A stretch of DNA of 64,000 bases from Salinivibrio kushneri. GTDB taxonomy: Bacteria; Pseudomonadota; Gammaproteobacteria; Enterobacterales; Vibrionaceae. The stretch is from the NCBI RefSeq assembly GCF_027286325.1, contig NZ_CP114588.1, positions 1-64,000 of the forward strand, in the 5' to 3' direction. Each line of letters opens with the position of its first letter. Within the stretch, counting starts at the first letter, position 1. Positions 11,517 through 27,770 of this stretch are shown here, piece after piece. Both the position numbers and the translations under genes were made by a program. Below the pieces are notes generated by a model. The model was given only the letters and a program-made list of their open reading frames with translations. It was not told the DNA's origin and ran no database searches.

Positions 11517-12428
11517 TTATTTGGTGTGTCGGCACATCGGGAAGCCCAGCGCTTCGCGAGATGCGTAGTAGGCTTCGGCGACACGTTTAGTCAGTGTGCG
11601 AATGCGCAGAATATAGCGTTGACGTTCAGTCACTGAGATGGCTTTACGCGCATCCAGCAGGTTGAACGCATGACCGGCTTTTAGGATCTGTTCGTAAGCA
11701 GGCAAAGGGAGCGGCTGCTCGAGATCCAGTAGCTTGGTACTTTCGGCTTCGCACTGATCAAAGTAGCGGAACAGAAAATCAACATCAGCGTGTTCAAAGT
11801 TGTAGGTCGATTGCTCCACTTCGTTTTGGTGGAAAATATCGCCGTAGGTCACTTTGCCAAATGGGCCATCGGTCCAAACCAGATCATACACAGAATCGAC
11901 TTCTTGAATGTACATCGCCAGACGTTCGATACCGTAGGTAATCTCACCAGTGACCGGCTTACATTCCAGCCCGCCGACTTGTTGGAAGTAGGTAAACTGG
12001 GTGATCTCCATCCCGTTCAGCCAGACTTCCCAGCCTAGGCCCCAAGCGCCAAGCGTTGGGTTTTCCCAGTTATCTTCCACAAAGCGAATGTCGTGGACTT
12101 CTGGATCAATACCCAGCACACGCAGCGAGCCTAAATACAGCTCTTGAATGTTATCGGGTGACGGTTTCAGGATGGTTTGAAACTGGTAGTAGTGCTGCAG
12201 ACGGTTCGGGTTCTCGCCATAACGCCCATCGGTAGGACGACGAGAAGGTTGAACGTAAGCCGCTGCAATGGGCTCTGGACCAAGTGCACGCAAGCATGTC
12301 ATTGGGTGGGAGGTACCTGCACCCACTTCCATGTCTAGCGGCTGAACAATGGTACAGCCTTGCTGGGCCCAATAATCCTGCAGCGCGAGGATCATACCCT
12401 GAAAGGTTTTGATATCGAATTTATGCAT
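11517..12428 (-). CDS. glyQ: glycine--tRNA ligase alpha subunit
   Basis: GlyQ is the class II catalytic chain that activates glycine and charges tRNA-Gly. From [20 protein letters not shown] the 303 residues match E. coli GlyQ through nearly the whole length, including [22 protein letters not shown] and [21 protein letters not shown]. The open frame extends 76 codons further upstream to 12656, but that extension has no family similarity and runs into the sequence before mneA, so the ATG at 12428 is taken. The operon order is glyQ then glyS. Confidence 0.97.
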   Translation of the reverse strand: MHKFDIKTFQGMILALQDYWAQQGCTIVQPLDMEVGAGTSHPMTCLRALGPEPIAAAYVQPSRRPTDGRYGENPNRLQHYYQFQTILKPSPDNIQELYLGSLRVLGIDPEVHDIRFVEDNWENPTLGAWGLGWEVWLNGMEITQFTYFQQVGGLECKPVTGEITYGIERLAMYIQEVDSVYDLVWTDGPFGKVTYGDIFHQNEVEQSTYNFEHADVDFLFRYFDQCEAESTKLLDLEQPLPLPAYEQILKAGHAFNLLDARKAISVTERQRYILRIRTLTKRVAEAYYASREALGFPMCRHTK

Positions 12429-12603
12429 TGTCAGGTTCGCGCGAGTTGATGAATGGAGAAAATAGCTGGCAATTATAACTCGCAGCGCGCTCAAGCAGTA
12501 GGGGGCTGGCGGATTTTTGTGCGCCTTTGATTCGCTTATTTTCTGCGTGTAGAGGGAGGAGGAATAGAAGTTGCCAAGCGATTGTTCAAATCGTACACTA
12601 GCG

Positions 12604-12776
12604 CCGTCTTGGGGAGTAGTCGACCACTGCACAGTCAGTGGGGCAATCATCAACATAGTTGAAGCAAAATCTTCATGGTGATTGCAAGCCTGCCATTAGG
12701 TGCTCTGGGCTTGACGAGACCAACGACAATCGCACGAACCGGGGTGGGGCGTGTGTGTTGTCGTGGTTGAATCATA
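12604..12776 (+). ncRNA. yybP-ykoY (manganese) riboswitch upstream of mneA
   Basis: The leader contains the two invariant parts of this riboswitch class: GGGGAGTAG at 12611-12619 and GACGAGACC at 12713-12721, separated by hairpin-forming sequence. Downstream a helix can form between CAACGACAA (about 12721) and TTGTCGTGGTTG (about 12759), with a bulge, close to the start of the gene. The class binds Mn2+ and commonly precedes manganese exporters, as it does here. Outer limits are approximate. Confidence 0.75.
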
Positions 12777-12792
12777 ATAAGCCCTGCCCCAG

Positions 12793-13365
12793 ATGAGCAA
12801 TGTCATGAGCGTTCTTGCTATTTCTATCTCCACCGTCACCTTGGCGGAAATCGGGGATAAAACCCAACTACTATCGCTGGCGTTAGCGACACGTTTTCGT
12901 AAGCCCGCGGTGATTATCTTTGCTATTTTCGTGGCGACGTTGGTTAACCACGCTATTGCCGCCTGGCTCGGGATGGTCGCGGCCGATATACTGACCGATA
13001 CCGTATTGCATATTGTTTTGATCATCAGTTTTGGCGTGATGGCTTTATGGATGCTGATCCCTGACAAGCTTGAGGAAGAAGGGATTCAGGGTAAAAGTGC
13101 TTTCTGGGCGAGCTTCAGTGCCTTTTTTGTTGCAGAAATCGGCGATAAAACTCAGATCGCAACCACAGCATTGGGCGCTCAGTTTAATGATGCGCTTTGG
13201 ATTGTGGTGATTGGGTCAACCATTGGCATGCTGTTGGCCAATGTTCCCGTGGTGTTGGCCGGTGATAGAATTCAACGTCATGTGCCATTTGCGGTGGTAC
13301 GGGCGCTCGCCGCAGCCATGTTTGCGGCGTTGGCTGTCCTTGATACCTGGTATCTACTGAGTTAG
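12793..13365 (+). CDS. mneA: manganese exporter MneA (UPF0016/GDT1 family)
   Basis: This 190-residue membrane protein has the duplicated motif of the family, E-x-G-D-K-T, in AEIGDKTQLL (residues 19-28) and AEIGDKTQIA (about 115-124). Each copy opens a bundle of three hydrophobic helices. In Vibrio cholerae the family member MneA pumps Mn2+ out of the cell. The Mn riboswitch in front supports the same role. An ATG at 12805 (MSVLAIS) is an equally possible start; neither has a clear SD, which may be hidden in the riboswitch. Confidence 0.88.
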   Translation: MSNVMSVLAISISTVTLAEIGDKTQLLSLALATRFRKPAVIIFAIFVATLVNHAIAAWLGMVAADILTDTVLHIVLIISFGVMALWMLIPDKLEEEGIQGKSAFWASFSAFFVAEIGDKTQIATTALGAQFNDALWIVVIGSTIGMLLANVPVVLAGDRIQRHVPFAVVRALAAAMFAALAVLDTWYLLS

Positions 13366-13386
13366 CGCAAGACAATGATGGTTTGT

Positions 13387-13412
13387 AAGGGTTGGCGTTA
13401 TGCCAGCCCTTT
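13387..13412 (+). terminator. Rho-independent terminator after mneA
   Basis: The arms AAGGGTTGGC and GCCAGCCCTT enclose a 5-base loop and are followed by T residues. The tusA stop codon on the opposite strand (13398-13400) falls in the loop, so the two convergent genes share this sequence. Confidence 0.85.
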
Positions 13413-13649
13413 TTTGATCAAAAATTGAAACGGCACGGTCTCTGTCTGGGCTGCGACCAGGGTATGGTCCATAAAGCGACAAAAACTCGGGATATCCCGT
13501 GTTGTGGAGGGATCATCCGCGGTGATAAGCAAGGTCTGACCGTCATCCATATGGCGGATACGCTTACGCACCATCATTACTGGCTCGGGGCAGCGCAGGC
13601 CGTTGGCGTCGAGTTGAAGATCGGCGTGGTCAAAAGGGGATGTCATCAT
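13398..13649 (-). CDS. tusA: sulfur carrier protein TusA
   Basis: TusA carries persulfide sulfur from IscS to the TusBCD relay for 2-thiouridine in tRNA and other uses. The protein has 83 residues and the family core [20 protein letters not shown], in which the cysteine of RCPEP is the sulfur carrier, followed by [17 protein letters not shown]. Two adjacent ATGs (13649 and 13646) follow the SD GAGGT; the choice changes one residue. An extension to 13679 is open but unlike the family. Confidence 0.95.
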   Translation of the reverse strand: MMTSPFDHADLQLDANGLRCPEPVMMVRKRIRHMDDGQTLLITADDPSTTRDIPSFCRFMDHTLVAAQTETVPFQFLIKKGLA

Positions 13650-13767
13650 TCTTACCTCAAAAAGTGTCGACCTGATCATACTTATGGCGAGAAATTATTC
13701 AAACGGGGTTGCGGTTGTAAATGAGTTGTGTAAATTAATTAACAAGTCGTTAACGAAAGGTGAGACC

Positions 13768-13971
13768 ATGAGAAAAGCACAGACGGGCAAATTGGGCTTG
13801 GCTTATGGACACCGTATCGCTGCTTACACAGGGCTTAGCGGACTCGCCTTTTGGGGATTAACGCACAGTCATGAGCACACTCTCTTGGCAACACTAGCAA
13901 TCTGCGCCGCAGCCTTGGGGTTATTGGTAGAAGCCTTATCGACCTCAACGCCACGCTCGCAGCCTGACTAG
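13768..13971 (+). CDS. small hypothetical protein with hydrophobic segments
   Basis: I do not recognise this 67-residue protein. A basic N-terminus (MRKAQTGKLGLAYGHR) precedes two moderately hydrophobic stretches (IAAYTGLSGLAFWGL and TLLATLAICAAALGLLVEAL) separated by THSHEHT, suggesting a two-helix membrane protein with a His-rich turn. The ATG at 13768 has AAAGGTGAG upstream; an open extension to 13684 overlaps the tusA promoter region and looks noncoding. A strong terminator follows 47 bp after the stop, which supports a real gene. Confidence 0.6.
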   Translation: MRKAQTGKLGLAYGHRIAAYTGLSGLAFWGLTHSHEHTLLATLAICAAALGLLVEALSTSTPRSQPD

Positions 13972-14017
13972 GCTAACTCACTCAACAGCTACACTCACTC
14001 CCAGTTTTCTTGGGCTT

Positions 14018-14043
14018 CCCCGCTCTCTGAGCGGGATTTTTTT
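14018..14043 (+). terminator. Rho-independent terminator after the small gene
   Basis: The arms CCCGCTC and GAGCGGG enclose a 3-base loop and are followed by seven T. Confidence 0.9.
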
Positions 14044-14068
14044 GTCCGTTGTTTGCCGACCAGGCACA

Positions 14069-14102
14069 AAAAACGGCCAACCTATGAAAGCAGGCGGGCC
14101 GC
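14069..14102 (-). terminator. probable terminator after acuI
   Basis: On the minus strand, sequence starting 8 bp after the acuI stop pairs CGGCC with GGCCG across a long imperfect loop and runs into six T. The hairpin is less regular than the others in this window. Confidence 0.55.
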
Positions 14103-14110
14103 TAGTTGCA

Positions 14111-15106
14111 TTACTCACCTTGATTGGCAATATCAATCACCACACGGCCTTTTATTTCACCGCCAATGATTTTATCTGCGTACGCTGGTGTTTGCGCCAG
14201 TGCGATAGTGTGGCATGCCTGTTCAAAGTAGCTGGCCGGGAGGAGTTTAGTGAGTGACTGCCATGCGGCTTGACGTTGTGCTTTCGGGCAAGAGACTGAA
14301 TCGACACCTTGCAATCGCACATTGCGCAAAATAAACGGCATCACAGTCGCCGGTAAATCGAAACCGCCGGCAAGACCGCATGCGGCGACCGTCCCCCCGT
14401 ACTGGATTTGTGAGAGGACATTGGCGAGCATTTGACTGCCCACGGTATCAATCGCGCCAGCCCACTGTTGCTTGTCCAGCGGGCGACCGGGTGCGCTGAA
14501 GGACTCACGCGGTAGCACGTCGTCCGCGCCTAGTTGCTTAAGCCACGCTTGATTGGTTTCAAGCCGACCTGTGACGGCACTGACGCGATAGCCCAAAGCA
14601 TGCAATAAGGTGACCGCGACCGAGCCAACACCGCCACTGGCACCGGTGACTAACACAGGACCATCTTCAGGTTTCACGCCACCATCGACTAAAGCTTGTA
14701 CACATAACATCGCGGTAAACCCAGCGGTGCCTACCATCATCGCTTGCTGCGCAGTTAGTCCCTCAGGAAGGGGAACGAGCCAGTCGCCATTAACTCGCGC
14801 TTTCTCTGCCATGCCTCCCCAGTATGACTCTCCAACGCCCCAGCCAGTCAGTACCACTTTATCGCCGCGTTGGTAATCGGGATGTTGGCTATCCGCAACC
14901 GTGCCGGCAAAGTCGATACCTGGCACCATCGGGAATTGGCGAACAATCTTGCCTTTTCCGGTGATGGCCAAGCCGTCTTTATAATTCAAAGAGCTAAAAT
15001 CGACATCGACAGTCACATTACCGTCTGGGAGTAAATCGTCATCGAGCGAGGTGATTTTCGCGAGGGTTTGCTTTTCGTGTTGTTCAAGGACAAGCGCGTT
15101 AAACAT
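14111..15106 (-). CDS. acuI: acrylyl-CoA reductase AcuI/YhdH-type quinone oxidoreductase
   Basis: This 331-residue medium-chain dehydrogenase/reductase of the YhdH/AcuI branch reduces acryloyl-CoA to propionyl-CoA with NADPH. Landmarks are SSLNYKDGLAITGKGKIVRQFPMVPGIDFAGTV in two blocks, and the Rossmann glycine motif VTGASGGVGSVAV. There is no zinc-ligand set, as expected of the branch. The start at 15106 gives the family N-terminus MFNALVLEQ; the open frame reaches 15211. In marine bacteria the enzyme also detoxifies acrylate derived from DMSP; that role here is inference. It follows fadA but is separated by a terminator. Confidence 0.9.
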   Translation of the reverse strand: MFNALVLEQHEKQTLAKITSLDDDLLPDGNVTVDVDFSSLNYKDGLAITGKGKIVRQFPMVPGIDFAGTVADSQHPDYQRGDKVVLTGWGVGESYWGGMAEKARVNGDWLVPLPEGLTAQQAMMVGTAGFTAMLCVQALVDGGVKPEDGPVLVTGASGGVGSVAVTLLHALGYRVSAVTGRLETNQAWLKQLGADDVLPRESFSAPGRPLDKQQWAGAIDTVGSQMLANVLSQIQYGGTVAACGLAGGFDLPATVMPFILRNVRLQGVDSVSCPKAQRQAAWQSLTKLLPASYFEQACHTIALAQTPAYADKIIGGEIKGRVVIDIANQGE

Positions 15107-15214
15107 AGCATTCTCCCGGTTGAAGTCAGTGAGCGGCCATACTAGGCCGGATGAAGTTACCACCACTTGCGTTACATCAATCACTATGCGATTGCGAGCC
15201 GGATGACGCAAGCC

Positions 15215-15243
15215 AAAAAAAAGAGCGGACTCAGCCGCTCTTT
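15215..15243 (-). terminator. Rho-independent terminator after fadA
   Basis: On the minus strand the arms AAAGAGCGG and CCGCTCTTT enclose a 6-base loop and run into T residues about 20 bp after the fadA stop. It separates fadBA from acuI. Confidence 0.9.
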
Positions 15244-15262
15244 GTCAATGATAGCTTCATCG

Positions 15263-18623
<3,361 letters not shown>

Positions 18624-18665
18624 GGTTGTTCTCCACGTTGGCAGTACCATCCTGGTTGAATAGTG

Positions 18666-18682
18666 TTCTGGTTAGACCAGAT
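18666..18682. promoter_or_regulatory. FadR operator upstream of fadBA
   Basis: TTCTGGTTAGACCAGAT is a 17-bp near-palindrome close to the FadR consensus (ANCTGGTCNGACCAGNT, allowing one or two differences). It lies between the promoter region and the fadB start, where FadR represses fadBA in E. coli until acyl-CoA releases it. fadR itself is not in the window. Confidence 0.75.
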
Positions 18683-18839
18683 GCGACCTAGTGTGGATCA
18701 TTGTTATAAGAAATGACAACCAAAAGTTAAACGAATGTTTAAAATATGTGGTATGGGTTGTTTTTACTGTGGCCGAGTCCCTGTCGTGCTTGGGGGAATA
18801 TGGTACAGTGCGTCGCTGAGACACAAAGGTTGTAGCATT

Positions 18840-19478
18840 ATGCCGATCACGCCCTATGCCGTGCCTGCCGAAACCGTGAGGCACGAGCTTGAAATAAAAA
18901 AAAGTCGGTTTATTACCTATCTTGCCCATACGCCTGGGGAAGAAGAGGCGAAGCAGTTTATTCAGTCGCTGCGAGAAACCTACCCTGATGCGCGTCATCA
19001 CAGCTGGGCATTTGTTGCCGGTCGGCCTGAATCTTCCGTGCAATGGGGATGTGGTGATGACGGTGAGCCCGCGGGAACCGCAGGTAAGCCGATGCTTGCA
19101 CAACTATCAGGCGCGAACGTTGGTGAGGTTTGTGCGGTGGTGGTGCGCTACTTTGGTGGGATTAAATTGGGTACTGGCGGGCTGGTAAAGGCTTATGGCA
19201 GTAGTGTGCAACAAGCCCTAGGCCTTTTGACCACGCGGGAAGTGGCAGTGACAGTCCCTTACACGATAAGCTGTGAATATGCTCACATTGACACGATAGA
19301 GTCATTGCTTAAGCAACATGATGGCGTTCAGCTCGATGCAGAATTCAGCCATAATGTGCGATTAAATGTGCGTATCGATGCGCGGTATATTGACGCTTTC
19401 CTCGATGCACTAAAAAATCAGACCCGCGGGCAAGCTCACGCGCACCCGTTGGACAATATTACCGTGTCAGGCTCCTAG
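18840..19478 (+). CDS. yigZ: IMPACT/YigZ family protein
   Basis: This 212-residue protein has the UPF0029 N-terminal domain of IMPACT proteins, with VRHELEIKKSRFITYL, ARHHSWAFV and GDDGEPAGTAGKPML followed by VVVRYFGGIKLGTGGLVKAYG, and a C-terminal DUF1949-type ferredoxin-like domain. The biochemical role in bacteria is not settled; eukaryotic IMPACT acts on translation control. The start ATG at 18840 gives the family N-terminus; the open frame reaches 18735. It is followed by trkH and hemG, the same order as in E. coli. Confidence 0.92.
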   Translation: MPITPYAVPAETVRHELEIKKSRFITYLAHTPGEEEAKQFIQSLRETYPDARHHSWAFVAGRPESSVQWGCGDDGEPAGTAGKPMLAQLSGANVGEVCAVVVRYFGGIKLGTGGLVKAYGSSVQQALGLLTTREVAVTVPYTISCEYAHIDTIESLLKQHDGVQLDAEFSHNVRLNVRIDARYIDAFLDALKNQTRGQAHAHPLDNITVSGS

Positions 19479-19545
19479 CCTGCTAAACGTGTAACGACGA
19501 GACGGTAGTGAGAGGCTATCGCCGATAAGAGGGCCACGTCAGGCT

Positions 19546-21003
19546 ATGCAATTTCGTTCCATTACCCGCATTGTCGGACTTCTGCTGGCCCTGTTCAGCA
19601 TAACCATGCTTGCGCCTGCGCTGGTTGCATTTATCTATCGCGACGGTGCGGGGTATCCTTTTGTATTAACTTTTTTCCTCCTGCTAGCGGGTGGCGGGTT
19701 ACTTTGGTTCCCTAATCGAAATTATCGCCATGAGCTTAAAGCACGTGATGGCTTTTTGATTGTTGTCTTGTTCTGGACGGTGATCGGTAGCGCCGGCTCG
19801 GTGCCGCTGATGTTATCGGAGCAACCCGATTTATCGGTCAGTGAAGCCTTTTTTGAATCTTTTTCTGGCTTAACCACAACGGGCGCAACCGTCATTGTGG
19901 GGCTGGACGAGCTCCCTAAAGCAATTCTTTTTTACCGCCAATTGCTTCAATGGTTCGGGGGGATGGGGATCATTGTGCTGGCAGTGGCTATCTTGCCTGT
20001 GCTTGGTATCGGGGGAATGCAGCTATATCGTGCGGAAATCCCTGGTCCTGTCAAAGATACCAAGATGACACCGCGAATAGCCGAGACAGCCAAGGTGCTT
20101 TGGTACATTTATCTCACCTTGACCGTGAGCTGTGCGCTGGCCTATTGGCTTGCGGGTATGTCTGCGTTCGATGCCATCGGGCATAGCTTTTCAACCGTCG
20201 CGATTGGGGGGTTCTCAACCCATGATGCCAGCATTGGTCACTTTGATAGCACTGCCGTTAATCTTATCACCGTGGTCTTTTTACTGATCTCTGCATGTAA
20301 CTTTTCTCTCCATTTCGCGGCCTTTGCCAATAATGGACTTAACCTAAAGTTCTACTTGCGAGACCCTGAATTTCGCGCATTTTTAGTGATTCAGTTCCTA
20401 CTATGGCTGGTCGTCTTTACCATGCTTAGTGGGCATCAAGTTTATGATAGCGCCACAGAAACCTTCACTCAGGCGTTATTTCAGTCGGTATCTATATCAA
20501 CGACCGCGGGCTATACCACTACCACGTTTGCTCACTGGCCGTTGTTCCTCCCTGTTTTACTCTTGTTCTCATCGTTCATTGGCGGTTGCGCGGGCTCGAC
20601 CGGTGGCGGGATGAAGGTGATTCGCATCCTGTTGTTGTCACTGCAAGGGACACGTGAGCTCAAACGCCTGGTGCACCCTCGCGCGGTATACACCATTAAA
20701 GTGGGCAATAAGGCGCTAAGGCAGCAAGTGGTCGATGCCGTATGGGGATTCTTTTCCGCCTACGCATTAGTGTTTGTCATTTGTATGTTGGCACTTATTG
20801 CGACAGGCATTGAAGAACTTACAGCTTTTTCGGCCGTTGCTGCGACCCTCAATAATTTGGGGCCAGGGCTGGGCGAAGTGGCGGGTCATTTTGGTGATAT
20901 TAATGACACAGCGAAGTGGGTATTGATCCTTGCGATGTTGTTTGGCCGTTTAGAGATATTTACGTTATTGGTTTTATTTACGCCCACATTCTGGCGTAGC
21001 TAG
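19546..21003 (+). CDS. trkH: potassium uptake protein TrkH
   Basis: TrkH is the K+-conducting inner-membrane subunit of the low-affinity Trk system, working with the cytoplasmic ring protein TrkA. The 485 residues match E. coli closely. Four pore-loop repeats are visible: SGLTTTGAT, FSTVAIGGFSTHD, SISTTAGYTTT and TLNNLGPGLG, each with the glycine of the selectivity filter. The segment FIGGCAGSTGGGMKVIRI is typical. It lies 21 bp before hemG. Potassium uptake matters for salt tolerance, in line with a halophilic host. Confidence 0.97.
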   Translation: MQFRSITRIVGLLLALFSITMLAPALVAFIYRDGAGYPFVLTFFLLLAGGGLLWFPNRNYRHELKARDGFLIVVLFWTVIGSAGSVPLMLSEQPDLSVSEAFFESFSGLTTTGATVIVGLDELPKAILFYRQLLQWFGGMGIIVLAVAILPVLGIGGMQLYRAEIPGPVKDTKMTPRIAETAKVLWYIYLTLTVSCALAYWLAGMSAFDAIGHSFSTVAIGGFSTHDASIGHFDSTAVNLITVVFLLISACNFSLHFAAFANNGLNLKFYLRDPEFRAFLVIQFLLWLVVFTMLSGHQVYDSATETFTQALFQSVSISTTAGYTTTTFAHWPLFLPVLLLFSSFIGGCAGSTGGGMKVIRILLLSLQGTRELKRLVHPRAVYTIKVGNKALRQQVVDAVWGFFSAYALVFVICMLALIATGIEELTAFSAVAATLNNLGPGLGEVAGHFGDINDTAKWVLILAMLFGRLEIFTLLVLFTPTFWRS

Positions 21004-21024
21004 CCGTATGGGGAAGGAGAGGAA

Positions 21025-21570
21025 ATGAGCGAGCAAACTGACGCAGTGCAGAAAGTCTTGTTGCTACATTCTAGCCGAGAAGGGCAGACCAAGAAGATTT
21101 TACATTTTATCGAGAAGCAGCTTGGTACGTCGGCGCAGTGTGAGATCAAGGATATTCATCAGCTTCCTTCAGTGGATTTGACAAAGTACGACCGGGTCTT
21201 GATAGGCGCATCTATTCGTTATGGCCACTTTAATAAAAAGCTGTATCAATTTATTGATGCGCACGCAGATCAACTTAAAGCCGCGAAAGCAGCATTCTTT
21301 AGTGTCAACCTCACCGCGCGTAAACCAGGGAAAGATACACCAGAAACCAGCGCGTATAGCCGTAAGTTTATCGAGAAGTCACCTTGGACCCCGGTACTTC
21401 ATGGAGTCTTTGCGGGTGCACTCTACTACCCACGCTATAAATGGTTCGATCGGATGATGATTCGCTTCATCATGCACATTACGGGTGGGGAAACGGATAC
21501 GACCAAAGAAGTGGAATACACCGACTGGCAAAAAGTAGAGGAATTTAGCGGGCAATTTGCCCGTTTTTAG
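21025..21570 (+). CDS. hemG: protoporphyrinogen oxidase HemG (menaquinone-dependent)
   Basis: HemG oxidises protoporphyrinogen IX to protoporphyrin IX, the step before iron insertion in heme synthesis, using FMN and the quinone pool. The 181-residue flavodoxin-like protein has the FMN phosphate loop HSSREGQTKKI near residues 15-25, VLIGASIRYGHF, and AFFSVNLTARKPGKDTPETS, the long insert found in HemG but not in flavodoxins. It begins at 21025 with GGAGAGGAA upstream. The rRNA operon follows. A terminator hairpin is built into the last six codons. Confidence 0.95.
   Translation: MSEQTDAVQKVLLLHSSREGQTKKILHFIEKQLGTSAQCEIKDIHQLPSVDLTKYDRVLIGASIRYGHFNKKLYQFIDAHADQLKAAKAAFFSVNLTARKPGKDTPETSAYSRKFIEKSPWTPVLHGVFAGALYYPRYKWFDRMMIRFIMHITGGETDTTKEVEYTDWQKVEEFSGQFARF
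21549..21568 (+). terminator. terminator overlapping the hemG stop codon
   Basis: The arms CGGGC and GCCCG with a 5-base loop, then five T and the TAG stop, encode the final residues GQFARF of HemG. Confidence 0.75.
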
Positions 21571-21598
21571 GCCATAACGTTGATTGTTTGACCGAACG

Positions 21599-21627
21599 GC
21601 GACTTTTTCCTAAAAAAGTCGCTTTTT
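21599..21627 (+). terminator. second terminator between hemG and the rRNA operon
   Basis: The arms GCGACTTTTT and AAAAAGTCGC enclose a short loop and are followed by five T. With the hairpin at the hemG stop it insulates the rRNA promoters. Confidence 0.85.
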
Positions 21628-21631
21628 AGTC

Positions 21632-21659
21632 TTGCCAAGGTGAGCAACTTCTCTATAAT
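21632..21659 (+). promoter_or_regulatory. rRNA operon promoter P1
   Basis: TTGCCA (21632-21637), 16 bp and TATAAT (21654-21659), followed by a GC-rich discriminator GCGCCTCC. The short spacer and GC-rich discriminator are typical of stringently controlled rrn promoters. Confidence 0.75.
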
Positions 21660-21736
21660 GCGCCTCCATCGACACGGCACGCAGGGCAAGCGCTTAGCGA
21701 ACATGTCGAGGCAAAAAATCAAATAAAAATAAACGC

Positions 21737-21764
21737 TTGACGTCAGTTTTTAAATGGTTAACAT
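21737..21764 (+). promoter_or_regulatory. possible second rRNA operon promoter
   Basis: TTGACG (21737-21742), 16 bp and TAACAT (21759-21764). It is weaker than the other two candidates. Confidence 0.4.
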
Positions 21765-21854
21765 TGCCGGCCTACTTAACGCCAAGCGTTAGGGGAGTCA
21801 AAAAGAGGTTTTGTTTCACCCAGCTGGGTTGAAAAGAAAAGATAAAATTTCTTC

Positions 21855-21882
21855 TTGACTTTAACGGCAAGGTGCGTAAGAT
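21855..21882 (+). promoter_or_regulatory. downstream rRNA operon promoter
   Basis: TTGACT (21855-21860), 16 bp and TAAGAT (21877-21882), followed by ACGCAGCCC. It lies about 40 bp before boxA. Confidence 0.65.
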
Positions 21883-21924
21883 ACGCAGCCCTGACCAAGC
21901 GAAGCGCAGCTTCGCACAGTCAAC

Positions 21925-21936
21925 GCTCTTTAACAA
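21925..21936 (+). promoter_or_regulatory. boxA antitermination element in the rRNA leader
   Basis: GCTCTTTAACAA is the boxA core recognised in the RNA by NusB/NusE; it prevents Rho termination in the untranslated operon. An identical copy precedes the 23S gene. Confidence 0.85.
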
Positions 21937-22127
21937 TTTGACCTATGCAATCTGTGTGGGCACTCGTTGAGAATAGACAAAAAGATTTATTCGATGAACT
22001 GAGTGACCAAGCGACAACTTTTATAGTTGTTCGGCACAGTCAATTCGTTTGTCTCGTAAGAGACGAACAAAACAGTATTTATCGAGCCGTTTGTCTTTTC
22101 TTTATAGGAAAGCGAACAAAAGAACTT

Positions 22128-23697
<1,570 letters not shown>

Positions 23698-23788
23698 CTG
23701 ACGCTATTTTTGCGAGTGTTCACACAGATTGTATAGGTTAAAAGTCAAAGAGATACGAATGCCTTAGTAAAAGGCTCGTACCTTAGAT

Positions 23789-23865
<77 letters not shown>

Positions 23866-23997
23866 CTTCTACTTATCCTGCGTCATCTTTGATAGCTGCG
23901 ATGCTCATGTGCTAGCGCACACTGCGCGTCTCACTTCAAATCTGACTTGGTTAAGCGAAGTGGCTTCTTCGAAGAAGTCTGTCTAAGGAATTATGAT

Positions 23998-24073
23998 GGG
24001 GCTATAGCTCAGCTGGGAGAGCGCCTGCCTTGCACGCAGGAGGTCAGCAGTTCGATCCTGCTTAGCTCCACCA
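23998..24073 (+). tRNA. alaT: tRNA-Ala (UGC)
   Basis: A 76-base cloverleaf with acceptor arms GGGGCTA and TAGCTCC (one G-T pair), anticodon TGC in CCTTGCACG, and an encoded CCA. It is the second spacer tRNA of the operon. Confidence 0.97.
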
Positions 24074-24140
24074 CTTTTTAAGCGCATTTATGATGATAAG
24101 TGTCTTTAAAAAGTGGTTTATCGTATTGATAGATTCACAT

Positions 24141-24152
24141 GCTCTTTAACAA
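24141..24152 (+). promoter_or_regulatory. boxA antitermination element before 23S
   Basis: GCTCTTTAACAA repeats the leader boxA exactly, about 320 bp before the 23S gene. Confidence 0.8.
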
Positions 24153-24472
24153 TCTGGAAAGCTGACAAGTCATTCTTAAAGAATGACAGTAAAGTTCTCA
24201 ATCAGTGACAGAAATGTCACTCACACAATCAAGTGTGCTTGGGCTTTGTCTTAGTGATAAGCAAAGTCTCTATTTTGAGTCCGGCAAAAACAAAACCTTA
24301 ATTAGTTGATGATTCAACACTCAGTGGTTTTGCGACGCAGATTTCTTTTTTAGACAATCTCGCGCGAGACGTTTGTCGCAGGGAGCGTAACGTGTTACGT
24401 GACCAAGCAAACGGTGAGCAAGAGGCCGTATAAAAGAGAAAGATCGAGCAAAAAGACCTCTTGGGGTTGTAT

Positions 24473-27359
<2,887 letters not shown>

Positions 27360-27478
27360 ACAACACCCAAGAGGTTTTGGGTTGGACTTAAAATAAAGCC
27401 AGTTGATTGTGGCGAGAACGAACAGCTTTCTAGGTTGATGGTTTTCACTTTTAGAAAAGTGAAGACAAAACAAAATTT

Positions 27479-27598
27479 TGCTTGGCGACCATAGCGCTTT
27501 GGACCCACCTGACTCCATGCCGAACTCAGTAGTGAAACGAAGCAGCGCCGATGGTAGTGTGGGGTCTCCCCATGTGAGAGTAGGACATCGCCAGGCTT
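27479..27598 (+). rRNA. rrf: 5S ribosomal RNA
   Basis: A 120-base RNA beginning TGCTTGGCGACCATAGCG with the internal CCATGCCGAACTCAG and ending CGCCAGGCTT; its two ends pair as helix I. Confidence 0.95.
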
Positions 27599-27655
27599 TG
27601 ATTACAATTGATTAAAGCAAAGAGATATAAGCCTTTAATCATACAGAATTGGTGC

Positions 27656-27732
27656 GGAGTGGTAGTTCAGTTGGTTAGAATACCGGCCTGTCACGCCGGG
27701 GGTCGCGGGTTCGAGTCCCGTCCACTCCGCCA
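27656..27732 (+). tRNA. aspT: tRNA-Asp (GUC)
   Basis: A 77-base cloverleaf, acceptor GGAGTGG with CCACTCC, anticodon GTC in CCTGTCACG, discriminator G and encoded CCA. It lies 57 bp after 5S and is probably part of the rRNA operon transcript. Confidence 0.97.
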
Positions 27733-27743
27733 CTACTTAGAAG

Positions 27744-27770
27744 CCCTGCTAATTTTAGTAGGGTTTTTTT
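27744..27770 (+). terminator. rRNA operon terminator
   Basis: The arms CCCTGCTA and TAGTAGGG (one G-T pair) are followed by seven T, just after tRNA-Asp. Confidence 0.88.

Noticed and set aside
12429..12656. N-terminal extension of glyQ
   Set aside because: No family similarity; it overlaps the mneA leader and riboswitch region.
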